From positions 1 through 64,000 of the forward strand of contig NZ_PJMC01000014.1 of assembly GCF_002892795.1 (NCBI RefSeq): DNA of 64,000 bases. The letters are read 5' to 3'. Under the pieces are notes generated by a model, which was given only the letters and a program-made list of their open reading frames with translations, was not told the origin of the DNA and made no database searches. Of this stretch, positions 34,514-43,327 are shown piece by piece. The DNA is from Arthrobacter sp. AFG20. Lineage in GTDB: Bacteria; Actinomycetota; Actinomycetes; Actinomycetales; Micrococcaceae. The translations under genes were made by a program, and so were the position numbers. The number at the start of each line of letters is the position of its first letter. Within the stretch, counting starts at the first letter, position 1.

Positions 34514-35137
34514 TCAGTCTTCCGGCTCGCCCAGCCCGCGGGCGGCCAGCGCCTCGCCGGTGTGGCGGGCATACGCAACGGTGGTGATGAACACCGGCAG
34601 GACCAGCGCCCGCGGGTTGCGTTCCAGTCCGCGGGCACGCGCCGAATCCCGGACATCCGAAAAGGCCCCGGCGATGAACGGGATGCTCCGCAGCATGATG
34701 GCGATGGTCAGGGCAAAGCGCTCCGGGTCAGCGCCGAAGCGCTGGAACGGACGGGCCAGGGAGACCACCCCGTCGAGCAGGCGGTGCAGCGGTGTGGTGG
34801 CGGTCAGCAGGGACGCCGCCACGACGCACAGCAGGATGTTCAGCACAATCCGCACGGCAACAGGGCCCCCCAGCTGCCACCACTGGAACGCGCCAAGGAC
34901 CAGCAGGATGGGAAGCAGCGGCCGCACCGCACGGAAGAGGCGCATGGGCCCGGCGCCGCTGAGCAGGAACAGTCCGCACAGCACGGCGAGTGCTCCGGCG
35001 GCCAGCCGCCAGTCGACGATCAGGAACGAGGCCATCCCGCAGGCCAGGACCAGCAGGAACTTCAGCCAGAGGGGCATGCGGTGGATCAGGGACGTGCCGG
35101 GCACGTAGTTGGCGAGCAGGAAGCCGTGGCCCCTCAT
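34514..35137 (-). CDS. bioN: ECF transporter transmembrane subunit (BioN/EcfT)
   Basis: This is the membrane T-component that couples the ATPase BioM to the biotin-binding S-component BioY. The 207 residues contain about five hydrophobic segments, and the A-R-A coupling motif is visible as SARARGLERNP near residue 165. The start overlaps the bioM stop by four bases (ATGA), so the three genes bioY-bioM-bioN form one translationally coupled operon on the minus strand. Confidence 0.88.
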   Translation of the reverse strand: MRGHGFLLANYVPGTSLIHRMPLWLKFLLVLACGMASFLIVDWRLAAGALAVLCGLFLLSGAGPMRLFRAVRPLLPILLVLGAFQWWQLGGPVAVRIVLNILLCVVAASLLTATTPLHRLLDGVVSLARPFQRFGADPERFALTIAIMLRSIPFIAGAFSDVRDSARARGLERNPRALVLPVFITTVAYARHTGEALAARGLGEPED

Positions 35138-35859
35138 CGGAAATCCCCGCCTGACAGGCTCCGTGCAGACAGCGAGCGGTAATGCTCGACGGCGGCGGCA
35201 GCACCGCCGTCGTACGCTATCCGTCCGGAGTCGACCACCAGAACCCGGTCCATATCCAGCGCCAGCTCCAGGTCATGGGTGGACATCACGATCTGCTGGC
35301 TCAGGCCGGCGAGGGTACGGCGGAGCAGTTCGCGGTTCCGGAGGTCCAGGAGCGTGGAGGGCTCGTCCAGCACCAGCACTCCGGGCTCCACCGCCAGCAC
35401 GGACGCCAGGGCGAGGAGCTGCCGTTCCCCACCCGAGAGTTCGTAGATGCTCTGGTCAGCCAGGCGCAGAAGCCCGAAACGGTCCAGGGCGGCGGCGGCC
35501 TGCTCCCGGCGCTCCTTCCCGCTCCGGACCGAACGCCGGAGGGAAAGTTCAACGTCCTCACGTCCGGTGGGCATGACCAGCTGGGAGAGGGGATCGGTGA
35601 AGACGAAACCCACCTGCTGCCGTACTGCCCGCACATTCCGGACCGTGTCGGCGCCGTTGACGGTCACGGTCCCTTCGGTGGGGGACACGAGGCCGTTGAG
35701 CAGGCGGAGCAGGGTCGACTTGCCGGACCCGTTGGCCCCGATGACGCCGATCCGCTCCTCGGTGAGCTCCAGCGAAATGTCCTGCAGCAGAACCTTGGGG
35801 TCAGCGCGGCCGTCGACGGCCACGCTGACCCCTGCTGTACTGAGGGAGATGGTGCTCAC
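35134..35859 (-). CDS. bioM: ECF transporter ATP-binding protein (BioM)
   Basis: The ATPase of the biotin ECF importer. It has 241 residues from the GTG at 35859, which overlaps the bioY stop in the sequence GTGA. Walker A GANGSGKSTLLRL, the Q-loop FVFTDPLSQLVMP, the signature ELSGGERQLL, and Walker B VLVLDEPSTLLD are all present. The longer open frame upstream overlaps bioY and is a shadow. Confidence 0.92.
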   Translation of the reverse strand: MSTISLSTAGVSVAVDGRADPKVLLQDISLELTEERIGVIGANGSGKSTLLRLLNGLVSPTEGTVTVNGADTVRNVRAVRQQVGFVFTDPLSQLVMPTGREDVELSLRRSVRSGKERREQAAAALDRFGLLRLADQSIYELSGGERQLLALASVLAVEPGVLVLDEPSTLLDLRNRELLRRTLAGLSQQIVMSTHDLELALDMDRVLVVDSGRIAYDGGAAAAVEHYRSLSARSLSGGDFR

Positions 35860-36545
35860 TGCTGTGCGGAGGCTTCCGGTGCTGCGGCTCCCGGCGTCGC
35901 GGCCTCCGGCGTCGCTGCCTTCTGCGGAAGCTGCCGGACGCGGCGGACCAGCAGGTCGGGGAAGGCCTTGTGCAGGGCGATGGCCACCGTCACGGCGAGG
36001 ACGTTCTTGATGATGTCGCCCGGGTAGAACGGGAGGTCGGCGAGGAACGCCTTGGAGAAGTCCAGCTTGGCGTTGACCATCATGCCGATGATGCCCAGGC
36101 CGTGGACCAACACAATGCTGGTGGCCATCGCGGAGATAAACAGGAGCACGGAGCGGAACTTCACCGTGCGGCGGATAACGACGGCGGCCAGCCAACCCAC
36201 CGCGGCAGCGGCAAGGGGGAACGCGATGATGTAGCCGGCGGACGGGCCGGCCAGGATGCCCAGGCCGCTGCGTCCGCCGCTGAAGATGGGCAGGCCTGCG
36301 AGGCCGAGCAGGGTGTAGAGCCCGACGGCGGCGAACGCGCGGCCAGGGCCGAGGGCGAGCCCCGTCAGCATTACCGCGAGCGTCTGGAGCGTGATGGGGA
36401 CGCCGAGGCCGCCCACGGGGATGGCCGCAACCAGGGCTGACGCCGCCACGAGCGCGGCGAAGACGGCGATGAGTCCGAGGTCGGTGGCGTTCCAGCGGCG
36501 GCGCTTTGCCGGCTGCGGGGTGCCGGCGGAATGGGTCTGGGTCAT
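35856..36545 (-). CDS. bioY: Biotin transporter substrate-binding subunit BioY
   Basis: The S-component that captures biotin in the membrane. The 229 residues contain six hydrophobic segments, and the conserved loop GLGVPITLQTLAVMLTGLALGP near residue 48 is diagnostic. The C-terminal tail is Ala/Pro-rich. It is the first gene of the bioYMN operon, starting with ATG at 36545. A palindromic sequence 48 bases upstream may be an operator. Confidence 0.93.
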   Translation of the reverse strand: MTQTHSAGTPQPAKRRRWNATDLGLIAVFAALVAASALVAAIPVGGLGVPITLQTLAVMLTGLALGPGRAFAAVGLYTLLGLAGLPIFSGGRSGLGILAGPSAGYIIAFPLAAAAVGWLAAVVIRRTVKFRSVLLFISAMATSIVLVHGLGIIGMMVNAKLDFSKAFLADLPFYPGDIIKNVLAVTVAIALHKAFPDLLVRRVRQLPQKAATPEAATPGAAAPEASAQQ

Positions 36546-36858
36546 GGGAAGTCCTGTCGGGGGAGTACAAACAATTATCAGCTCGTCTCGACGTTACTGG
36601 CCCGGTAACAGCCGCATTTTGTTGGTCTTCTACAAGAGGGGCTGCCCGGGATCTGGTGCTAGGCACAAAACTTCGCCCCTCCGGACCGGGAATGCGCCCT
36701 TCCGGGGTGGGGAAGGCATGTTCTGGCAGGGTTGCGCTGGCCGGTAGACTTGAACGGGCCGTTCTCACGGCCGGCATCCCCGGCGTTCCAAACTTTTCGC
36801 CGTGCGGCATGCAACCGGCCGTGCTGCGGCTTCCCTGTTGTGAAAGGCCTTACCTGCT
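36546..36858. other. Divergent bioY/ABC-F intergenic region
   Basis: No gene is supported in these 313 bases. The region contains the promoter of bioYMN on the minus strand and that of the ABC-F gene on the plus strand. The only clear signal is the palindrome listed at 36593. Confidence 0.5.
36593..36609. promoter_or_regulatory. Palindrome upstream of bioY, possible operator
   Basis: GTTACTGGCCCGGTAAC is a 17-base near-perfect dyad (GTTAC...GTAAC) located 48 bases before the bioY start. It is in the right place for a biotin-responsive repressor such as BioQ or BirA. It differs from the TGAAC-N3-GTTAC BioQ sites I recall, so the regulator is unknown. Confidence 0.4.
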
Positions 36859-38457
36859 TTGATTACCGTTCAAGATCTTGAACTGCGCGCCGGCGCCCGC
36901 CTGCTCATGGACCAGGTGAGCTTCCGGATCGACAAGGGCGACAAGATCGGCCTCGTGGGCCGCAACGGTGCCGGCAAGACCACGCTGACCCGTGTGCTCG
37001 CGGGCGAGGGTCTGCCTGCCGCCGGCAAGGTGACCCGCAGCGGCGAGATCGGGTACCTGCCCCAGGACCCCCGGACACCGGACATGGAGCAGCTGGCGCG
37101 GGACAGAATCCTGTCCGCCCGCGGCCTGGACATCGTCGTCGGCAAGCTGAAGAAGGCCCACGACGAGATGGCCAGCGAGGATGCCGCGGTCCAGCGCAAG
37201 GCGATGAACCGCTACGACCGGCTCGAATCCGAGTTCCTGGCCGCCGGCGGCTATGCTGCCGAAGCCGAGGCCGCAGCCATCTGCTCGAACCTCGCCCTGC
37301 CGGACCGCCTGCTGAACCAGCCCCTCAAGACCCTGTCCGGCGGTCAGCGGCGCCGCGTCGAGCTCGCGCGCATCCTGTACTCGGACGCCGAGACCATGCT
37401 CCTCGATGAGCCCACCAACCACCTCGACGCCGATTCTATCGCATGGCTGCGTGACTTCCTCAAGAACCACCAGGGCGGCCTGATCGTGATCAGCCACGAC
37501 ACCGAGCTGCTCGAAGCCACCGTCAACAAGGTGTTCCTCCTGGACGCCAACCGTGCCCAGATCGACTTTTACAACATGGACTGGAAGCGCTATCTGACGC
37601 AGCGCGAAACAGACGAACGCGCCCGTAAGCGGGAACGCGCCAATGCCGAAAAGAAAGCCCAGGTCCTGTTCGACCAGGCCAACAAGATGCGCGCCAAGGC
37701 CACCAAGGCCGTGGCAGCGCAGAACATGGCCAAGCGCGCCGAACGTCTGCTCAGCGGGCTGGAGGCAGTGCGCGAAAACGACCGGGTGGCCGCCCTCCGC
37801 TTCCCGGATCCTTCGCCCTGCGGCAAGACCCCGCTCACGGCAGAGGGCCTCAGCAAGTCCTACGGCTCGCTGGAAATCTTCACGGACGTGGATCTTGCCA
37901 TCGACCGCGGCTCCAAGGTGGTCATCCTCGGCCTCAACGGTGCCGGCAAGACCACCCTCCTGCGGATGCTCGCCGGAGTAGACCGCCCCGACACCGGTGA
38001 CATCGTCCCGGGGCACGGACTCAAGGTGGGCTACTACGCCCAGGAACATGAAACGCTCGACGTCGACCGCACCGTCCTCGAGAACATGCGTTCCTCCGCC
38101 CCCGACATGAAGGATGCGGAGGTCCGCGGCATCCTGGGCTCGTTCCTGTTCTCCGGTGACGACGTCGACAAGCCCGCCGGCGTGCTCTCCGGCGGTGAGA
38201 AGACCCGGCTCGCACTGGCAACCATCGTGGCCTCCAGCGCGAACGTTCTCCTGCTGGACGAGCCCACCAACAACCTCGACCCCGCCAGCCGCGCCGAGAT
38301 CCTGGGCGCGCTGCGCAACTACACCGGCGCCGTCGTCCTGGTCAGCCACGACGAAGGGGCCGTCGAGGCCCTCAACCCCGAGCGCGTGGTGCTGCTGCCC
38401 GACGGGGTTGAGGACCTCTGGAACGAGGACTACCTGGACCTCATCACGCTGGCCTAG
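36859..38457 (+). CDS. ABC-F family ATPase
   Basis: A soluble protein with two ABC domains and no membrane part, likely a ribosome-associated translation factor or antibiotic-protection protein. The 532 residues have Walker A GRNGAGKTTL and GLNGAGKTTLL, signatures LSGGQRRR and LSGGEKTRLAL, and two DEPTN Walker B motifs. The linker (about residues 245-300) is basic and helical, as in ABC-F proteins. The start is TTG at 36859 after AAAGGC. The stop overlaps that of the convergent next gene. Confidence 0.9.
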   Translation: MITVQDLELRAGARLLMDQVSFRIDKGDKIGLVGRNGAGKTTLTRVLAGEGLPAAGKVTRSGEIGYLPQDPRTPDMEQLARDRILSARGLDIVVGKLKKAHDEMASEDAAVQRKAMNRYDRLESEFLAAGGYAAEAEAAAICSNLALPDRLLNQPLKTLSGGQRRRVELARILYSDAETMLLDEPTNHLDADSIAWLRDFLKNHQGGLIVISHDTELLEATVNKVFLLDANRAQIDFYNMDWKRYLTQRETDERARKRERANAEKKAQVLFDQANKMRAKATKAVAAQNMAKRAERLLSGLEAVRENDRVAALRFPDPSPCGKTPLTAEGLSKSYGSLEIFTDVDLAIDRGSKVVILGLNGAGKTTLLRMLAGVDRPDTGDIVPGHGLKVGYYAQEHETLDVDRTVLENMRSSAPDMKDAEVRGILGSFLFSGDDVDKPAGVLSGGEKTRLALATIVASSANVLLLDEPTNNLDPASRAEILGALRNYTGAVVLVSHDEGAVEALNPERVVLLPDGVEDLWNEDYLDLITLA

Positions 38458-39338
38458 AGCTCCCGGACACCGCGGTTCTGATTGGCCTGCCAGTGCCCAG
38501 GGACTTCGAGCCCTCCGGGCAACCTGGTGCCGAGGCTGCCCCGCGCGCTGTTGAGCTGCGGCTGCGTCAGGTACAGGGCACGGGACAAATCGGCGTCTTC
38601 CAGCCGTGCATCCCTTAGGTCCGCGCCCAGCAGGTCCACCGCTGCCAGATCAGTGCCGCGCAGGTCTGCCGCGATGAGGCAGGCGCCCCGAAGGTCGGCG
38701 CCGCAGAGCCAGAGCGTCCGAAGGTTCAGGCCCGCCAGGTCCGCCCCCGGCAGCAGCATTTCATCAAGCTCATCGCCAACGGCGAAATAGGCGGCCCGGA
38801 CTTCCTCGCTGACCTCAACGAGTATCTGGCGCACCCGGTGATGAAGTGTTCCGACGTCGAGGGCGAGCAGTCCGGGCACTGGTCCTCCCGCGACCTTCCT
38901 GATGGCGAGCCGTAACTCCTGCGCCGCGGTGCCGGTTTCGGGGTCGAAGGCTCGTTCCTGCGCCTCGGCCAGGTACCAGAGCATCTCGTGAAGCTGCCGC
39001 ATGATTTTGAAGACCGCGAACATTGCGGACCTGCTGTCCGGCTTATCGCGCCAGCTGAAGCCGTCGAACAGCCCCTGAGACACAGCCTGGCCTGCGCCGA
39101 AGCAGTCGAAAACGGTGCAGCCGCGGAAGCCGCGCGGGCGCAGCCGGTCGTGGATGCCGCAGGAGAAGTCGGCGGCGAGATTCGGGCACGGCGTGCCCGC
39201 CGGCTTGTCGAGGGGAAAGTCGGCGGATCGGGAAAAGCCAAAGGCGGTGCAGCACAGCGCGAAGCAGTTGCCGCAGTCGGGGTGCAGTTCGTCCCGGCCG
39301 GGAATGGCAGCAGAACGACGAATGGATGTGGTGCTCAA
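38454..39338 (-). CDS. Cys-rich (YkgJ-like) protein with pentapeptide repeats
   Basis: A 294-residue two-part protein of unknown function. The N-terminal 80 residues have clustered cysteines (C22-x2-C25-x3-C29-C30, then C51, C60, C74, C79) with a GIHDRLRPRGFRGC segment. This pattern resembles the YkgJ-type Fe/Zn-binding family. The C-terminal part (about residues 195-260) carries A(D/N)LxG pentapeptide repeats such as GADLRGACLIAADLRGTDLAA. A TTG start at 39338 with GGGAGA upstream is chosen; a GTG at 39410 would add 24 residues. Confidence 0.75.
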   Translation of the reverse strand: MSTTSIRRSAAIPGRDELHPDCGNCFALCCTAFGFSRSADFPLDKPAGTPCPNLAADFSCGIHDRLRPRGFRGCTVFDCFGAGQAVSQGLFDGFSWRDKPDSRSAMFAVFKIMRQLHEMLWYLAEAQERAFDPETGTAAQELRLAIRKVAGGPVPGLLALDVGTLHHRVRQILVEVSEEVRAAYFAVGDELDEMLLPGADLAGLNLRTLWLCGADLRGACLIAADLRGTDLAAVDLLGADLRDARLEDADLSRALYLTQPQLNSARGSLGTRLPGGLEVPGHWQANQNRGVREL

Positions 39339-39645
39339 GTGATCTCCCAAGAATGATGCGGATGTATATGTCGCATGGGGAACCCGTCGTCGAGTTCCCT
39401 CGGCGGACACACCGAATCACCGCTCCATGAAGGAACGAGCGAGCACTGCCGCGAGAGGGCAGCTGCCGTGGGCTAGAGAGAAGAATGAAGAATCACTGGT
39501 TCCACGATACCTGCATGGCGCCAGGCGTATGCAGGGCAATCGTCGCTGGTCAGCCTGGTGGCAATCCTTCCCCTCGGTAGCTAAGCTCTTCCCGCTGTGA
39601 CAGCTGCATTCCCCAACCCGGTCAGCCGCATTCGAGGAGAGCACC
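39339..39645. other. Intergenic region, no gene seen
   Basis: These 307 bases lie between the divergent pentapeptide gene and the DHFR-like gene. I see only unsupported short frames and no convincing hairpin. Promoters for both flanking genes are expected here. Confidence 0.5.
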
Positions 39646-40224
39646 ATGAGCGCTACCTACACATTCGACGTCTTTTCCAGCCTCGATGGCTTCGGCTCCC
39701 ACAAAGGCAACTGGGGCGGCTACTGGGGCAAACAAGGCCCCGAGCTGCTCGAGCACCGCCTCGCCTTGTATGGCGGGGAGCAGCGGATGGTCTTCGGGGC
39801 CAACACGTATCGGGCGTTCGCGCAGATGCTGGCCTCAAGCACTGAGGAGTCCGACGTCCGTGACCCATGGGTTACGCGGATGCGGAACCTGCCGGCAACG
39901 GTGGTGTCGAGCACGCTGCGAGGTCCGCTCGACTGGCCGGACGCTACCGTCGCGGGCGGCAATGCCGTCGACGTCGTCGCCCGGCTCAAGGAGGAGTCAG
40001 CACTGCCGCTGCGCTCACACGGCAGCCTGTCGATGAACCGGGCACTGATGGCCGCCGGCCTGGTAGACCGCGTTCAGGTGACTCTCTTCCCTGTGATCAC
40101 CGGTCAGACCGGAGAGGAGCCGATCTTCCAGGGTGCCGCCGACTTCGATCTCGAGCTGATCGAGAGCCGGACGCTCGACGGCAACACCCAGCAGCTCATC
40201 TACCGGCCCACCTTGCACATCTAA
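39646..40224 (+). CDS. Dihydrofolate reductase-fold protein (RibD C-terminal family)
   Basis: A 192-residue probable NADPH-dependent reductase related to the C-terminal domain of RibD. Segments FDVFSSLDGFGS, MVFGANTYRAF and GSLSMNRALMAAGLVDRVQVTLFPVI fit the family. CGAGGAGAG precedes the ATG. It is a distant paralogue of the gene at 30433-31038. The substrate is unknown. Confidence 0.85.
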   Translation: MSATYTFDVFSSLDGFGSHKGNWGGYWGKQGPELLEHRLALYGGEQRMVFGANTYRAFAQMLASSTEESDVRDPWVTRMRNLPATVVSSTLRGPLDWPDATVAGGNAVDVVARLKEESALPLRSHGSLSMNRALMAAGLVDRVQVTLFPVITGQTGEEPIFQGAADFDLELIESRTLDGNTQQLIYRPTLHI

Positions 40225-40225
40225 G

Positions 40226-40693
40226 TCACCGCACCCGCAATGCGTGGGCGTCCGTGATGCGCTGCAGCTCCCCGTAGCTGATGGAGAACATCGAGTGGTG
40301 GTCGCCGGCCCCGGCCCAGAGCGTCGGGTACTCTTCGAGCGAGGTGTCCAGCAGCGTGCGGATCTTGGCCGGATGGCCCACCGGCGCAACCCCGCCCACT
40401 TCCTGGCCCGTGTGCTGCAGGACGAAGTCCGGCGCGGCACGGCGGATCCGTCCCGTGCCCAGCTGGGAGGCGACAAGGCGCACGTCCACTTTCCCGGCGC
40501 CGCTGGCGAGGATCAGCAGGGGAGTGCCGTCCACTTCGAACACCAGGCTGTTGGTGATGGCCGCAACGTCGCAGCCGAGCGCGTCAGCCGCGGCGGCCGC
40601 CGTCGGGACGGCGCCGGGAAGAACCGTCACTGTGTCGCGGGCTCCGGCTTCCGTGAGGGCGCGGCGCACGTTGGCCACCGGGTCGGCAAGCAT
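40226..40693 (-). CDS. YbaK/EbsC-type aminoacyl-tRNA deacylase
   Basis: A 155-residue single-domain protein of the YbaK/ProX family, which hydrolyses mischarged aminoacyl-tRNAs. The motifs ITNSLVFEVDG and GGVAPVGHP are present. It probably acts in trans as a proofreading factor. The ATG at 40693 is chosen; the frame extends further but overlaps the SURF1 gene. It lies 16 bases after the SURF1 stop. Confidence 0.85.
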   Translation of the reverse strand: MLADPVANVRRALTEAGARDTVTVLPGAVPTAAAAADALGCDVAAITNSLVFEVDGTPLLILASGAGKVDVRLVASQLGTGRIRRAAPDFVLQHTGQEVGGVAPVGHPAKIRTLLDTSLEEYPTLWAGAGDHHSMFSISYGELQRITDAHALRVR

Positions 40694-40709
40694 GTCCGTG
40701 CTCCTGTTC

Positions 40710-41582
40710 TCAGTAGCCCTGGGCATCCAGGATCGCGTCTTCCTCTTCCTCCGTCGTCGGGCGCTTGCGCTTCCGGGGCACCGGCGGACGACGGCGGGCT
40801 CCCGCGGCCGTGGCGGCGGGCTCGCCCTCCGACAACCCGGCGTCCTCGGCGTCCATGGCGGCGTTACGCGCCTGCTGCCGGGCCGCGTAGCCAAAGCCCA
40901 CAAACATGAGGACGCCGAAGGCGAACCACTGCAGCGAGTAGGACAGGTGCGTCCCCTCGTCCACCGAGGGCATGGGGAACGGCTGAGGCATGTCCGCCAC
41001 CGGCGGCGTCTCCGACGCGAGCTGCCCGTAGGCGCCGGTGAGGAGCGGGGAGCCAAGTTCGGCGGAGTAGGCCGGCAGGTCGATGGATGCGAGCTGACCT
41101 TCCGGAGCACCGCGCTGCAGCGTGGGTTCGCTGTGCTTAAGCCGCACCACTGCCGTGATCTGCCCGGACGGCGGCGCCGGAATGGTGTCCGGCCGGCCGG
41201 GGGTCTTGTTGCCGATCGGGAGCCAGCCGCGGTCAATCACCACGGTCTCGCCCGACACGAGCTTGAACGGCACCACCACTTCGTACCCGGGCTGCCCGTT
41301 AAGGGGACGATTGCGCACGATCCGCTGCCCGTCGACGTCGTAAGTGCCCTGAAGCTTAACCTGGGTCCATTCCCGGGACGGGTCCAGCTGATTGAACTCG
41401 TTGCGGGCCTGATCAAAGGTGATGGGAGTGGCCGAGTAGTTGGACGTGACCCGCTGGATCTCGGCCAGGGTCTCGGCCCGGCGGTCCATCTGCCAGCGGC
41501 CGAGGAAGACGCAGCCGGTGGCGAAGATTGCGGCCAGCAGGAGGTAGCCCAGCCACTTGCTGGAAAACAGGAACTTGTACAT
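40710..41582 (-). CDS. SURF1-family cytochrome oxidase assembly protein
   Basis: SURF1 proteins help insert haem A into subunit I of aa3-type oxidase. The 290 residues have the N-terminal anchor (about 10-27), the GRWQMDRR motif after it, the RNRPLNGQPGYEV segment, the RGWLP motif, and a second anchor near residues 218-236. The C-terminal tail is basic and then acidic (EEEED). It complements ctaA and ctaB elsewhere in the window. The adjacent upstream 86-residue gene abuts directly. Confidence 0.88.
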   Translation of the reverse strand: MYKFLFSSKWLGYLLLAAIFATGCVFLGRWQMDRRAETLAEIQRVTSNYSATPITFDQARNEFNQLDPSREWTQVKLQGTYDVDGQRIVRNRPLNGQPGYEVVVPFKLVSGETVVIDRGWLPIGNKTPGRPDTIPAPPSGQITAVVRLKHSEPTLQRGAPEGQLASIDLPAYSAELGSPLLTGAYGQLASETPPVADMPQPFPMPSVDEGTHLSYSLQWFAFGVLMFVGFGYAARQQARNAAMDAEDAGLSEGEPAATAAGARRRPPVPRKRKRPTTEEEEDAILDAQGY

Positions 41583-41843
41583 TCAGCCGTTCCCGCCGGT
41601 CTCTGCGGCCTCGAGCGGCACCGTTTCCTTCCAGAGGCCACGCGTCTGCAGGTAGTCCTCCAGCCACGCCCTGTGCTCACCGCATGCCAGCCACACCTTG
41701 CGCCGGTCAGGCGTGTGGATCTTGGGATTGTTCCACAGCAGCTGCCAGGACGCGTCGGCCCGGCAGGCCTTGCGGGAGCAGGTGGCCGAGGATGCCGGCC
41801 CGGCAAGATCGCCGCTGCCGCCACCCAGGTTGAAAATGTTCAT
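41583..41843 (-). CDS. Small Cys/His-containing protein beside SURF1
   Basis: An 86-residue conserved-looking protein. Residues about 20-30 contain C22-x4-C27 and the middle has PDRRKVWLACGEHRAWLEDYLQ. The Cys and His residues (C22, C27, C54, H57) could bind metal. It begins at ATG 41843, overlapping the DUF3099 gene by four bases, and ends immediately before the SURF1 start. An oxidase-assembly role is inferred only from location. Confidence 0.7.
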   Translation of the reverse strand: MNIFNLGGGSGDLAGPASSATCSRKACRADASWQLLWNNPKIHTPDRRKVWLACGEHRAWLEDYLQTRGLWKETVPLEAAETGGNG

Positions 41844-42307
41844 GAAGCTTTCTGTCCCCGGCCGTCGTCGTCTTCTTCGTCATTGATGATGAGTTCGCCC
41901 TGGAGCACTGTCGGTTCATCGTCTGTATCGGAGCTTTCCGGCATCCCGGATTCCCCGGCCGCCCCCAGCTCAGCGTACGGCGTGTAGTCGAGCAGCGCGT
42001 CGCTGTGGATCTCCGCCTTGTCCGAACCGTTGGCGATCACCACCGCGACCCAGGGCAGGAAGACCGCGCCCGCCACCGCAACCAGCTTGAACCAGCCGTC
42101 CACCACAAAGATCAGGATCAGGCACACCATGCGGATGGACATGGCGAGGGCGTACTTGATCATGCGCTCCCGTATGTCTTCGGAATGCGCCGCGGCGGCG
42201 TCCGTGATGCTGATTACTTCCGGATGACCGGAGGTGGCGTCACGCTTCCCGGGCAACTGCTGACCGGGCTGGGGTTCAGATGTCACGACTGTTTGATCAC
42301 GCTCCAA
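41840..42307 (-). CDS. DUF3099 membrane protein
   Basis: A 155-residue protein with two membrane segments (about residues 50-68 and 73-92) and a long acidic C-terminal tail. The segment VISITDAAAAHSEDIRERMIKYALAMSIRM is the family signature. It is the first gene of the SURF1 operon and starts at ATG 42307. Its function is unknown. Confidence 0.82.
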   Translation of the reverse strand: MERDQTVVTSEPQPGQQLPGKRDATSGHPEVISITDAAAAHSEDIRERMIKYALAMSIRMVCLILIFVVDGWFKLVAVAGAVFLPWVAVVIANGSDKAEIHSDALLDYTPYAELGAAGESGMPESSDTDDEPTVLQGELIINDEEDDDGRGQKAS

Positions 42308-42359
42308 TGGCTACCCCAATTCTCTCACCATCCACAGGAGGCTCCCAATCGGGCGATAA

Positions 42360-43151
<792 letters not shown>

Positions 43152-43215
43152 GCACCAGACACGGGGCCGCGCCGGGTCATCAGGGGATTTTTGACCCACG
43201 GCTGGCCGCCGGCTT

Positions 43216-43236
43216 CTTTGTCGCGTTCCGACAAAG
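43216..43236. terminator. Short hairpin after fabG
   Basis: An 8-base stem (CTTTGTCG / CGACAAAG) with a five-base loop lies within a larger imperfect dyad flanked by CCGG on both sides. It may terminate fabG or shape the leader of the next SDR gene. Confidence 0.35.
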
Positions 43237-43327
43237 GAAACCGGTGCGCCCGCTGGCATGATGGACTTCAGGTCATCAGTAATTAGACGTTTTGAACAAA
43301 GTTATAGCTTTAGACAAGGGAGCCCAC

